Origin: Parapristionchus giblindavisi
Taxonomy: Eukaryota; Nematoda; Chromadorea; Rhabditida; Diplogasteridae
Assembly: GCA_943737045.1 (NCBI GenBank)
Contig: CALSFV010000232.1
Coordinates: 186,001 to 250,000, forward strand
Direction: 5' to 3'
DNA length: 64,000 nucleotides
Of this stretch, positions 1 to 9,756 are shown in pieces; the stretch's first letter is position 1; every line of letters begins with the position of its first letter. The position numbers and the translations under genes were made by a program. The notes under the pieces are model-generated. The model had not been told where the DNA came from and made no database searches. It saw nothing but the letters and a program-made list of their open reading frames with translations.

Positions 1-304
1 TCTTGCGTTATCATTATATCGATAGTAAAAAAAAATTCTAAAGAGAATAAAACGTGATATGTGCTCTCTGCGCTTCTCTAAGGGTGTTTCTCCGGCGCTA
101 CCGGGCACACTATCCCAAGTATGGCTGTAACAGCGCATAAATAGCCTTCTTGTAAAATAATTCTGAACTCTTTCAATGACTATTTTGTCGTTCTTTTAGA
201 ACGGATTAAAAACAGTTGGATATAATGTTTTTTTCGAAGGAAGGCTATAAAATGATGATAGAACAATGAAAATGAAGTTGAGGAAGTTTGTAAAAATCAG
301 CAAA
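1..304. other. no recognisable feature
   Basis: AT-rich sequence without a convincing reading frame, repeat boundary or RNA gene. Confidence 0.5.
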
Positions 305-314
305 AGAATAATGA

Positions 315-376
315 CAGAAACGGGGGTTGAACCAGGGGGGACAGGGCTGCCAGTCTGTTGCGCTACCGGTTGAGCC
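315..376 (-). other. tRNA-like sequence (SINE head or pseudo-tRNA)
   Basis: On the minus strand a B-box-like GGTTCAACCCC lies at 323-333, and an A-box-like GGCTCAACCGG lies about 40 bp upstream of it. The spacing fits a tRNA body. The acceptor stem is not clean and the A box lacks its usual first T, so this is probably a tRNA-derived repeat rather than a working tRNA. Confidence 0.45.
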
Positions 377-385
377 GTCGAGGAA

Positions 386-640
386 GTTGGGCATACTACT
401 TTGCATCTCGTAGGGTATTTTGGCGGTGCGCCGTTATCGATCGAAATTATCGATTAGTATGAAGCTTTTGAAAACAGTTAACTGAATCGATACACTAATT
501 AAATAGATCGATAGAGTAGTACGGATCCTAAGCCTAAACAAACCTTAACTAAAGGAACTCTGCTGATTTTGGATAGTAACTGAACGATAGACTAATTAAA
601 TGTATTAATAAAGTTGTTCGGTGCAAGAAATAAGAAGACA
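386..640. other. no gene; weak direct repeats
   Basis: Two related stretches containing 'gactaattaaat'-type sequence lie about 100 bp apart (near 480 and 580). Nothing else is recognisable. Confidence 0.4.
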
Positions 641-680
641 ATGTGTTTAAAATTATTGCTAAGTCAGTTTGTTATTGCCC

Positions 681-728
681 GCAATTTGGCCATCCGTCGG
701 ATAACTATCCGACGGACGGCCAAGTTGC
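681..728. repeat. GC-rich hairpin
   Basis: Two 23-base arms (681-703 and 706-728) pair at 21 of 23 positions around a 2-base loop. A third partial copy of the arm, GGCCATCCGTCCG, follows within 30 bp. No gene is associated with it. Confidence 0.7.
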
Positions 729-859
729 GGCCGCAAGTTGGCCATCCGTCCGTTACGGACACCTAGGCACGGACGGGACACACAAGCCAAAAGGACGTAC
801 GCCCCTTTTGCCACATGCACATCAAAGTTCAAAAAAACTACGGTATTAGGCGACATTGC

Positions 860-1800
860 TAAATGCAGAAACGCAACTCTAGAGGCGGAATTTTCAAAAA
901 TGTTCGTAAATTAGCAAACAAATCGTACTGAATAAATTCAAAAATAATTAATTTCGTAGTCGTGAGAGCTAGCTGATAGCTTTTGTCAACGCGACAGACG
1001 GAACCATAGGTCTGTAAGATATTTGAATATGCAAAATGCTAATAAAAGTCGTGTTCACAGAGATTCCGCGACATAACGAAATATAGGACTTTTCACTGCA
1101 TTTAGCAAACTTCGTATTGCCAATACTCTTATTTCTTCTCTATTTTTTTCCAATACAATTTAGATTGTTTCAGTGTTCACCCTCATCAAAGATTTAAGCG
1201 AAATAAATTCATGAAACTACAAAATTTTGAAGAAACAAAATAATTCCGGATCTGCGAATTAGGGGTTCCTAAAACGCGCGGTGGCGTGCATATAGTGTGC
1301 GGCAATCTGCTGACCCGCCTTTGTCCCGTCCGTGGAGGGAGTGAGGGGCACACTAGTCCAGAGGAAAAACTTCGACCAGCAGACAGAGTAGCATAGAAAA
1401 AGAACGATAATCACGTCTGTACCTGAAATGGGCTCAATCACGTGGGGTAGCAATATACATTGTAGCGATATAACAACAAAAATGACAGAAACAACCAGTA
1501 AGCGCTACGAAATAGAGAAGAGATGACAGAGAGACTGTCTGGGCCGTGCACTGTTCGCGCAAAATCTGGCAAAGGGGAAATGACACTGCACATTGCGTCA
1601 CACCAACACGACACGTAACGTATGTACGGTACCACGTCGCACCATTGTTGCTTTGCAAATTTTACTGTCGCCTAAAACCGATCGATAGAGATTTTTTCAA
1701 AATTTAATTTTTACTTAAATCAACTCAACACACCTCAGAACGTCAAAAGCCACACTTTCAAGATAAATAGTAGTATTTAAACAGGTGCTCCACCATTTTA
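860..1800. other. no recognisable feature
   Basis: Short frames occur on both strands at 1259-1658 but overlap each other and show no domain-like composition. I see no repeat boundary. Confidence 0.5.
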
Positions 1801-2068
1801 GACAGTTTTAGACCATGGTGGTCTATGGTAGACCAAATCATTCACTTTATTGCATTTTGACTGTATTGAAAGAAATCAGGCCAAGATATTTCCATTTGAC
1901 AAAAATCATTACTTGGACGATGAATAAATTGCACCGATGAACAACAAATGAAAGTGCGCGGCCAATTTATTCAGCGTATAATCGGAACAATGTATTCACC
2001 TTTCAAGTAAAATTTTTGTTAAATGGCAATATTTTGGTTTGATTTCTTATAATATACAGTACAGCAGA

Positions 2069-2453
2069 ATCCCGCCCTTGAGATGGGATCTCCGACCGAA
2101 TTTATCAAGGAAAGATTGGATTTTTTAAAAGCTTGTCAACTCAACTATGCTAAAGAAAAGAAATGCTGGAACGAAGTCACTTTGCGATAGAATTTGCCGA
2201 GCATGCGCGAGTTCTTCAAAATTTTCGTGCGGCATTTGTCAAAAATTGAAAAAAAAAATTAAAATTTTCTATATTTTTTCTCAGGCTACGTAATTTATAA
2301 AATTCCAATCTTTCCGTGATAAATTCGTTCAAACATGGAGTAAAAGAATGCAAACAATTAGAAAAGCTTATTTTCCTTATTCACAGCGTAAAAAATCGAG
2401 GGGACAGAGGGTACACCCAGGGATATCCCGGGATCCCATGATAAGGGCGGGAT
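2069..2453. mobile_element. short TIR element (MITE-like)
   Basis: The ends are inverted: ATCCCGCCCTT...GATGGGATC on the left and GATCCCATG...AAGGGCGGGAT on the right. The interior is non-coding. No clear target duplication was found, so the superfamily is unassigned. Confidence 0.55.
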
Positions 2454-2459
2454 GCTGAT

Positions 2460-3212
2460 CAGAGATGGTATTAACGATTAACGAATTAACGAAATTCGTT
2501 AATTTTAACGACATTTTTCGTTAAAATTTAACGATTAACGAATTAACGAAAATAAGTTAATTTTCGTTAATGTTTTCGTTAATGAAAATCATATTGAAGA
2601 AGTTCATTTTCTGAGTCAATCGAATGTTCATGAACAATCTGTGGAGACAAAAAGGTTGCAAAAATTATTAAAACTGTCGTGCACCATTTATTTTATATTT
2701 ATTCAGCTTAATGATCGCTAGAAACATCAACCATCATGCCCGTGCACTTTTTTTGAAAATTGACGAAATTCGAAAAATGTTAAAAAAAATTTTCAGTGAT
2801 GATCTATCAATATCCCAGCCCCCTCAAATGCGTGTTTGTACCTAGATTTTGGATCAAAAACGCGTGTGGGTAACCCGATTTTGAGATAAAAACGCATGTG
2901 GGTACCCCAAAAATCGTGAAAATTTCAAGAAAATCGTCAATTTATGGTACAACTCATGAAAGGCGAATTTTTGTGGGTGGGTCTATCACATGGGATAACC
3001 ATAGACCATGTCTGGTGGACTCCGATATCAGGAAACTATCATTCTATTTTGTTCATGATATTCTTAGAAATGTGTTTGAGTAAAAAAATTCTTTTTGAAA
3101 AAGTTTGAAAAATTTACGAAAATTAACGAAATTAACGAAAATAAACAACTTTATTTTCGTTAATTTAACGACTTAACGAATTAACGAAAATTTTCATTAA
3201 CGAACATCTCTG
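2460..3212. mobile_element. hAT-like non-autonomous transposon
   Basis: The element starts with CAGAGATG and ends with CATCTCTG, the CAGAGNTG-type terminus known for hAT elements. It is bounded by a perfect 8-bp target duplication ATGCTGAT (2452-2459 and 3213-3220), the length hAT elements make. Both subterminal regions are full of TTAACGAA motifs. The interior shows no transposase. A stretch around 2680-2770 resembles part of the 1.19-kb unit in the tandem block near 16.5 kb. Confidence 0.85.
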
Positions 3213-3413
3213 ATGCTGATGTACTGTAGTAGATTCGAATAAGAGAAAAACAACGAAAAGCAAGAAAAATGACGAAAGTGGTCGGATCGCTCACAATCGC
3301 TCGTTCAAAATCTTGATCGGACTGATCCATTCAGATCCATTCACACCGTTCATGATACAATGATTTTTAAATGTGCGATAATAGCACAAACCATTTTCCC
3401 TTAACACATACAT

Positions 3414-3805
3414 GTTAAAGAAGGGGACCCACGAGATTTGGGCTGCGCTATTGACATGAAGAACGTGGGACAGGAAGAGAACGTGGGACAGGGAGAGACA
3501 TTCTGTTCTCTATTAGATTTGACTTGTTGAACGCGTAGAGAGTGTGGCTCAGTGGTTAGTAGTCAGCGCTTGTAACCGCTCCACGCGGGTTCGATTCCCG
3601 TTTGCAATTTTCTATATATTTGTGCTTCAATTTCAAAAACTCGCGCCTTTCCCTGGGCATATCAATGAACTTTTAAGCCCGAATTACGGTATTCCGGGGC
3701 TTCTAAAATTTTAGAGAAAATTGATTTTCTATACAAGGAGATGTGATCTATAGTTCTGCCCGGCCAGTTTAGTCACGAAAAAACTCGTGGGTCCCCTTCT
3801 TTAAC
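3414..3805. mobile_element. TTAA-flanked TIR element with an internal tRNA-like segment
   Basis: A perfect 22-bp inverted repeat closes the element (arms 3414-3435 and 3784-3805). TTAA lies one base inside each outer edge, so the likely structure is TTAA plus a 17-bp TIR starting AGAAGGGGACCC. TTAA duplications are typical of piggyBac and Kolobok elements. There is no transposase; the core carries a tRNA-like sequence at 3541-3607. Confidence 0.75.
3541..3607 (+). other. tRNA-like sequence with A and B boxes
   Basis: An A box (TGGCTCAGTGG, 3545-3555) and B box (GGTTCGATTCC, 3588-3598) match the pol III consensus with tRNA-like spacing. The acceptor stem is not convincing. It lies within a small TTAA-type element, so it probably acts as, or descends from, a pol III promoter carried by a mobile repeat. 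Confidence 0.6.
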
Positions 3806-3839
3806 TATTTGTCCGACATCCATGTAGGGGTGGTTTGGT

Positions 3840-4315
3840 TCTTACGCAAATCAATGTACCCAATACTTCTGTTTTACAATTATCGTACATGTAAAAATAA
3901 TTGTATCATGAACGGTGTGAATGGATCTGAACGGATCAGGCCGATCAAACGGGATTGTGAGCAATTCGGCCATTTTCGTTATTTTTCTTTCTTTTCATTG
4001 TTTTTATCTCTTTCGAATCTACTATATCAAAAGAAGCCAGGCCACAATATTGCATTTTAACAAGAATCATCATTTTCATGATGAATAAATTGCTCCAATG
4101 AACCAAAATTGACCAATTTATTCAGCGTATAATCGGAACAATTTATTCATCATGAAAAAAATATAGTAGATTCGAAAGAGATAAAAACAATGAAAAGAAA
4201 GAAAAATAACGAAAATGGCCGAATCACTCACAATCCCGTTTGATCGGCCTGATCCGTTCAGATCCATTCACACCGTTCATGATACAATTATTTTTACATG
4301 TACGATAATCGACTA
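3840..4315. repeat. palindromic dispersed repeat copy B
   Basis: Arms of about 150-170 bp (about 3880-4030 and 4165-4312) are inverted copies around a central 'atttattcagcgtataatcg' region. The match is close but not perfect. It has the same content as copy A at 1840-3390. Confidence 0.65.
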
Positions 4316-4319
4316 ACGT

Positions 4320-4690
4320 GAGAGTTTGAAATTAGTGAGGGTGATTCTCAAATGACTGACCTTTCGAGGAGAACTCTTGAAAATGAAGATCAGCGAGAAG
4401 ACCATAGGCACCGATCCGAACATTAGCTTAACAAAAATAATTAAATGTAAGAAATATTTAAATATTTTTTTAAAAATATAATAAATAAATAAGCCAAAAT
4501 TTTCCACGCTTATTCCTCATGAACGGAACAAGAGGTATATGGACCAGCTACTGATCCCTGTTCGTAGAGGTAGAGGTATTTGTCACTGTCCATCTTGTAG
4601 GAGAGGAAGGAGATGGGCAAATTTAGAGGAGTCTTATCATTATGTCCAGCAGTGTAGCATGATGTCGTTTTATTAACGAATGAGTTTTTT
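4320..4690. other. no recognisable feature
   Basis: AT-rich sequence without a supported gene or repeat boundary. Confidence 0.5.
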
Positions 4691-4692
4691 TT

Positions 4693-4796
4693 TTAAATTT
4701 TACTCTCCGCATTGGCAATACTCTCTTGTAGACAAAGAAAGCGAGAGAGTATGGCCAGTTCGGAGTGTTTCAAATTAGCTTGGGGTGTCGCTTTAA
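4693..4796. mobile_element. TTAA MITE, 'AGCTTGGG' family, left end truncated
   Basis: It shares the core 'actctctcgtagacaaagaa' (one mismatch here) and the right end GCTTGGGGTGTCGCTTTAA with the complete copy at 20849-20969. The left terminal 15-20 bp are missing. Confidence 0.65.
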
Positions 4797-5048
4797 CAAG
4801 CAATTCCCTTTTCTATTGTGCTATGTGGTGATAAGGTATTCAATCATTTCTTTTTTTGCAACTCTATTATTCGCTGCGTAGCTGCATAAAGATATTAATA
4901 TGAATGTGCTATTATTTGTATCTCCTGCTATCAAAAAACACAGATGTAATTTATAATTCAGCTGTCCGTATGAATCACTGGTCATTACGGTTTCAGTGTA
5001 TAGTGAGTATAAAGTGCACTTTCTCGCCTTTGGTCATTTACCCACCTC

Positions 5049-5169
5049 TTAAAGGGACCGAAACCTTTGTTAACGGGCTCTTCAACTATCTATGCTCTCT
5101 CGTTGTTGGAGAGCAGAGAAATAGTGGGGGCAATGAAGAGACCATTGAGTGAGGTCACCCTCCCTTTAA
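5049..5169. mobile_element. TTAA MITE, 'AGGGACCG' family
   Basis: TTAA flanks both ends (5049-5052, 5166-5169). The ends read AGGGACCGAAACC and GAGGTCACCCTCCCT. Related copies lie at 14465-14585 and, inverted, at 37998-38099. It is too short to code for a transposase. Confidence 0.7.
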
Positions 5170-5214
5170 GTACTTGAGTCACGATCTTTTTTCATTACTT
5201 TTTCTTGACTTTAC

Positions 5215-6180
5215 TACATTCCAACATTGCTTCTTCTAGTTATGTTCCATTGTATTTCTTTGCGAATTTGAGGTTCATCTATAATTGATCTCACCGGTGC
5301 TGTGTATCTTATCGCGGCCATAACGATGGACGGCAGTGGCGTCAGATCGATGCCGATTATCATCAAGAACGCCGCGTTTGGATAGGCATAGAAAACGGTC
5401 ACCGACGCAGTCTGATAGTTACATTACATTTTACATTACAACAACTTTATCAATATATTGGGATGTTCTTTTATAGTTAGCTGGGTCGCCACTAGGGTTC
5501 TCAAGAGAGTTCGTATCGTGTCTTGCGATTTTTTTAAACACGATTTCGAGAGCCTCTCGACCCACATACATTTCCGAATCTCCGCCTCCATCGTCCTTTA
5601 GTCTCGTCAGGCAACGCATACACTCGCTCGAAATATGATCAAGCACGGAACGTCAAGTATCTTTCGTTCGAGTCTGTGCTGAGCAACGGAGAGTGCATGT
5701 TTTTGATGTTTAGTAAGATACCATGTTTCGGCACCATATATGGGAATGCGGGGAGAACAACATCATGAAATAGCCGTTTCTTCAAATACATAGGAACCCC
5801 CTCTTTACGAAAAAATCCGCATATTTTGAGGATGCCCAGTTCGCGCTTCTATTCCTTCTATGAAGTTCATCCGTAAATCTTCCATATCCAAGTGTGATTT
5901 CAGATATACGACCTTTTCCTTTATTTTTACCTTATCTCCTCCAACAAAATAGTCTACCATTGGGGTTATTTGTGAGAGATTCCGTTTTTGTACCATTTAA
6001 CCGCAATCCTACCTTTAACAGCTCTTTTTCGAGTTCCCGTACCATGGATTTAATTTAGCGCGAGTCGTGGGAAATAAGAACGCAGTCATCAGCATACAAA
6101 AGGTGTGATAAGTACTCCCCATCAATGCATATTCCCTTCCTAGCCCAGTTGACTTCTTTGGACACTGCATCAAGAATTGA
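5215..6180 (-). pseudogene. RTE-like LINE reverse transcriptase relic
   Basis: Minus-strand translation, jumping between frames, gives a run typical of the region after the palm of RTE/BovB-type reverse transcriptases: 'VLISHDS', then a leader like 'RELEKELLKVGLRLNGTKTE', then 'YLKSHLDMEDLRMNFIEGIE' and a tail ending in AARY-like sequence. Stops and frameshifts are frequent. The catalytic FADD box itself is not intact in the window. This is a dead fragment of a retroelement; the clade call rests on pattern memory. Confidence 0.6.
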
Positions 6181-6254
6181 AGCGGATAATCGCGGGATTA
6201 CACCTGATAATCTGAGAGTCTGATAATACATGAATTAAAAACAATCATTACGCA

Positions 6255-6369
6255 TGAAAGACACTCCCCGAGTTGATTTCCACTGCCTCATTACTCTCTC
6301 GTAGACAAAGACAGCCAGAGAGTGTGGCCAGAGCGGAGAGTTTCAAATTAGCTCGGGGTGTGCCTTTAA
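6255..6369. mobile_element. TTAA MITE, 'AGCTTGGG' family
   Basis: The right end is AGCTCGGGGTGTGCCTTTAA. The left end AGACACTCCCCGAGTT is its inverted partner, with the left TTAA decayed to TGAA. The core contains the same 'ctctctcgtagacaaaga' stem as the copies at 4693 and 20849. Confidence 0.7.
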
Positions 6370-6590
6370 GACATTGGCTCAGTAAGATTCGACATCGACC
6401 TCACCGATTAGGCCCAACATTTTTATGGATACCCCATGGGCCCAATCACAAAATGGGTATTCATTTGGGCTGGTTCCTTGAAACACAGATGTGGCAGGTT
6501 TTCGAAATTTGAAAACTCGATTTTCACCAACAAAAAAAATAGAGCAATCTAGGACCAATGTTAGTGTCGATTATTTATAAGTATAAATTG
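6366..6590 (-). repeat. dispersed repeat, inverted copy of 16070-16303
   Basis: It shares 'aaatgggtattcatttgggc', 'gacctcaccgatt' and 'gttagtgtcgatta' (on the reverse strand) with the segment preceding each 1.19-kb array. It directly abuts the preceding MITE at TTAA. Confidence 0.6.
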
Positions 6591-7154
6591 TTCCAAACTT
6601 GGCTCGAGATAATATCCCATGAGCGATACTAAGCCTGGTTGAGTATGAGCGCGATAAGTTGAATTTTGAGACATTTCGAAAATTCACAATTTCTTCAGGC
6701 CATCTAAAAAGGTAAAATAATTTGTTGTGGGACTAAAAGAGCATTGATAGCAGGGCTGGGATTTTTTGTTTGGTATTTTTTTTGTTTTTTTGGTTTTTTT
6801 GGGTTTTGATAATTTTTTGTTTGCCTTTTCGACAACGCGTCTTTTCGAATTTGAAAGAAGAATATATAGAAAATTGTAAAGGGTAATCGAAAATGCGTGG
6901 CGCGGCTACGAGCGCTGACTACCAACAACTGACAAGGGAACTACCCCAGCTTGCTTTTTTCAAACTGTATGAAATTTTGCATAGGCATAGCTGAACATAT
7001 TATAAGATCAGGTGTGAAGTCTAGAAATTCTGGCAGGCAATAGCCGAGCCAGAAAATTGGTCCAAAGTTTTGACCCAGGTGCAGTTAAGTTTCACACGCT
7101 CTGTGTCAAAACGATTTCACGATTCATAGTCTGTTCCCTGAAGGGCAAGAACAA

Positions 7155-7232
7155 GTGGATCGGTGGTGTAGTGGCGAAGTGTCTTCAGTTACTTGGCAAT
7201 AGTAGTGGGTTCGATGCCGCTATGCTGCTGCT
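7155..7232 (+). other. tRNA-like sequence in left foldback arm
   Basis: A box TGGTGTAGTGG (7164-7174) and B box GGTTCGATGCC (7208-7218) fit the pol III consensus. The right arm carries the inverted partner at about 8402-8480, with B box at 8416-8426 and A box at 8460-8470 on the minus strand. Confidence 0.6.
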
Positions 7233-7974
7233 TTTTTTTGCATTTTTTTCAGAGATCGATAAAAATTCAATAAATGTTTATTCAATGGTAAAATTTAAAT
7301 AATAAAGTATTCTCTTGACGAATCTAAATTTCATATTGCGTATTTATCGTTTGTAACTTGATAATGATAGGACATGGTGGTAGCACAATTAATGTAATTT
7401 ATCATCACAACAGAACATTACAATATTACAATAAGAACAGAACAGAAAATTACAATATTGTAGATGAATAGGGAGAATTTGGAGTTCAAATATGAAAGGA
7501 AAGAGAATCAAGAAATGTATACAAGAGATATATGAGGCCGTTTGCGAGAAAGTTGAACAAGGTCTGGTACATCAATTTTTCGAAAACCTGTGAGAAGGGG
7601 TTCTCAAGGGTGCTGATGACGATGGGCATGTTCATTTTGCACCTGGAGTCACCGTTGAGGCCAGACGGCGTCGCGTTGAAATCGCGTTTTTGGTCATTTC
7701 TTGTCGCCTGATGGTGCTAAAATTAACAGACCAATATTTCCGAATTAGACAGGCGTGATCGCCATCAAATTCTACACCGGAAACATTGGTCTGTTAATTT
7801 TAGCACCATCAGGCGACAAGAAATGACCAAAAACGCGATTTCAACGCGACACCATCTGGCCTCAACGGTGACTCCAGGTGCAAAATTAACATGTCCATCG
7901 TCATCAGCACCCTTGAGAACCCCTTCTCACAGGTTTTCGAAAAATTGATGTACCGGACCCCAGTCACTCTTGCT

Positions 7975-8271
7975 TTACTCTCTCGCAAACGGCCTCATAT
8001 ACGAAAGATCATCATCTGCATTCCAGTCAGGGTCCGCTTCCTCGTCTTCATCCCTTAACAGATCAGACTCCGATTCAACGTCCAACTCTCCTTCTTCACC
8101 ACTCCGAAGAATATTGATTAGTTCTTGAGCGACTTTTGACTCTCTCCGAGTAAGCAACGATGTATCCTGAGGGGTCCCAAAGACTTGAATCAGTCGACCA
8201 ATGACTCTATCGGAAGAAAACATTGGGAATAAACTACATGGAATGACAAAAAAGTGATTATCGCCGTACAA
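7975..8271 (-). CDS. acidic protein fragment carried in the foldback element
   Basis: A 98-residue minus-strand frame, unrecognised. The likelier start is the internal Met before SSDRVIG (codon near 8223), because a splice-acceptor-like run lies just upstream of it. The C-terminal half is strongly acidic (EEGELDVESESD, DEDEEADPDW), as in linkers of nuclear proteins or transposase N-termini. It sits between the two sets of inverted arms and its last codons reach into the inner arm. It may be an exon captured by the element or a remnant of its own transposase. Function unknown. Confidence 0.4.
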   Translation of the reverse strand: MYGDNHFFVIPCSLFPMFSSDRVIGRLIQVFGTPQDTSLLTRRESKVAQELINILRSGEEGELDVESESDLLRDEDEEADPDWNADDDLSYMRPFARE

Positions 8272-8874
8272 AATAGGTTGTGGTAGATCAATTGATCGAA
8301 TACATATTGGGAATAGACAATTGATTAATTGAAAACAAGTATGAATTTCATGAAATCAAAGAATCAACTATTTATCGATCTTTGAAAAAAATGCAAAAAA
8401 AAACCGCAGCATAGCGGCATCGAACCCACTACTATTGCCAAGTAACTGAAGACACTTCGCCACTACACCACAGATCCACTTGTTCTTGCCCTTCAGGGAA
8501 CAGACTATGAATCGTAAAATCGTTTTGACACAGAGCGTGTGAAACTTAACTGCACCTGGGTCAAAACTTTGGACCAATTTTCTGGCTCGGCTATTGCCTG
8601 CCAGAATTTCTAGACTTCACACCTGATCTTATAATATGTTCAGCTATGCCTATGCAAAATTTCATACAGTTTGAAAAAAGCAAGCTGGGGTAGTTCCCTT
8701 GTGAGCTACACGGGCACGCTTTCGTCTTTCGAATCTAATAGAGAACAGAATGACAGATAATTGGTTCTTCATGATAATACCGCATCAAAATTTCTAGATT
8801 TTCTTTCTTTGACCAATCAATAAAATTCTGCCGATAACGAATCGATAGCGAATTTAGCTTCTAATTATAAATAT

Positions 8875-9036
8875 CATAGGTCGAATAGCTAGGTTATCGG
8901 ATTTCAAAATCCGGTCATGTTTTTCGATTTTTAGAAAATATGACTCAAAATACGGTCAGGTTTTTCGATTTTTGTGAAATTTTGGCTCAAAATGCGGTCA
9001 TGCTTGGTACTTTGTAACATACTTTTCGATCTATGG
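8875..9036 (-). repeat. dispersed repeat with internal 53-bp direct repeats
   Basis: The sequence from 'cataggtcgaatagct' to 'acttttcgatctatgg' is an inverted, diverged copy of 45124-45287. Inside it, a 'tttttcgattttt...aaaat.cggtca' motif recurs two to three times. Confidence 0.6.
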
Positions 9037-9039
9037 CTT

Positions 9040-9750
9040 CTATGTTTGATTTCGTTGTTAATTTTAAGAATTTTGACTCTCAATTAAGATTAGTTGTTAT
9101 TTAAAGGAAGACCAACACGAGATAAAGTTAAAAATTTCTCGGAAAAGTGGGAAAAAATAAATTTATTGTTTTTTTTGGTTTTTTTTGTTTTTTTGTTGTT
9201 TGGTGAGAAAATTTTTTTGTTAGACCCAAACAAAAAATTTTGTATCCCACCCAATCCTAACTACCCATATGAGTCGCCTTCATAAGTGTTTCCGTGGCCT
9301 GAGGTGCTTCCCTATTCGTTAACTATAACTACTTTTCCAAACGAATTTTAAGCATACATACATCTTTGTATCTGATTTTTAAAGGATTTTTCAAACATAT
9401 GAATTCAATTATATACAATTGGAGATGCTAGATGAGATGATGGAGATTCAATTTATCGGAAAAGATATTTTTTGGGAAATGATGATAGTAACTTGGAGAA
9501 GAACAACTTGGATGAAGGTTTGCTGCGTCTGGTATGTGTGAGAGTTGTGAACGCCAACCGATCTCTGCAGCAGTAATGCAATTTCAAATTGAAAAAAAAT
9601 AGATTATAAACTTATTGTTCTATCGATTTCTTTACGATTTTTTATGATTCAAATCAACTCAGATAACTTCCCCATCCATGGACTCTTTTTTCAAATGAAA
9701 CATCTTTAATAATAGTTTTTTTTTTCATTTCGCAGCTTTAGATCACAAAA
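9040..9750. other. no gene; T/G-rich low-complexity run
   Basis: A run of T and TTTG tracts lies near 9165-9240. Nothing else is recognisable. Confidence 0.5.
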
Positions 9751-9756
9751 TAAAAC

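Larger units (their letters stand above)
1840..3390. repeat. dispersed repeat copy A, interrupted by two insertions
   Basis: The outer parts (about 1840-2065 and 3225-3390) match the palindromic repeat at 3840-4315. Shared sequence includes 'atttattcagcgtataatcg' and 'ttcacaccgttcatgataca'. The middle is replaced by a 385-bp TIR element and a hAT-like element sitting side by side. Copy A therefore predates both insertions. Confidence 0.6.
6929..8705. mobile_element. foldback element with CAAGGGAA ends and 3-bp target duplication
   Basis: The outer arms (about 6932-7262 and 8375-8702) are long, near-perfect inverted repeats. The termini read CAAGGGAACTACCCC with TGA directly outside both ends, read as a 3-bp target duplication. 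A second inverted pair lies inside (about 7525-7720 and 7785-8005). Each outer arm holds a tRNA-like sequence. The core encodes an acidic ORF on the minus strand. The termini resemble those of the element at 41521-42274, which has TAA at both ends. Superfamily unknown. Confidence 0.7.
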
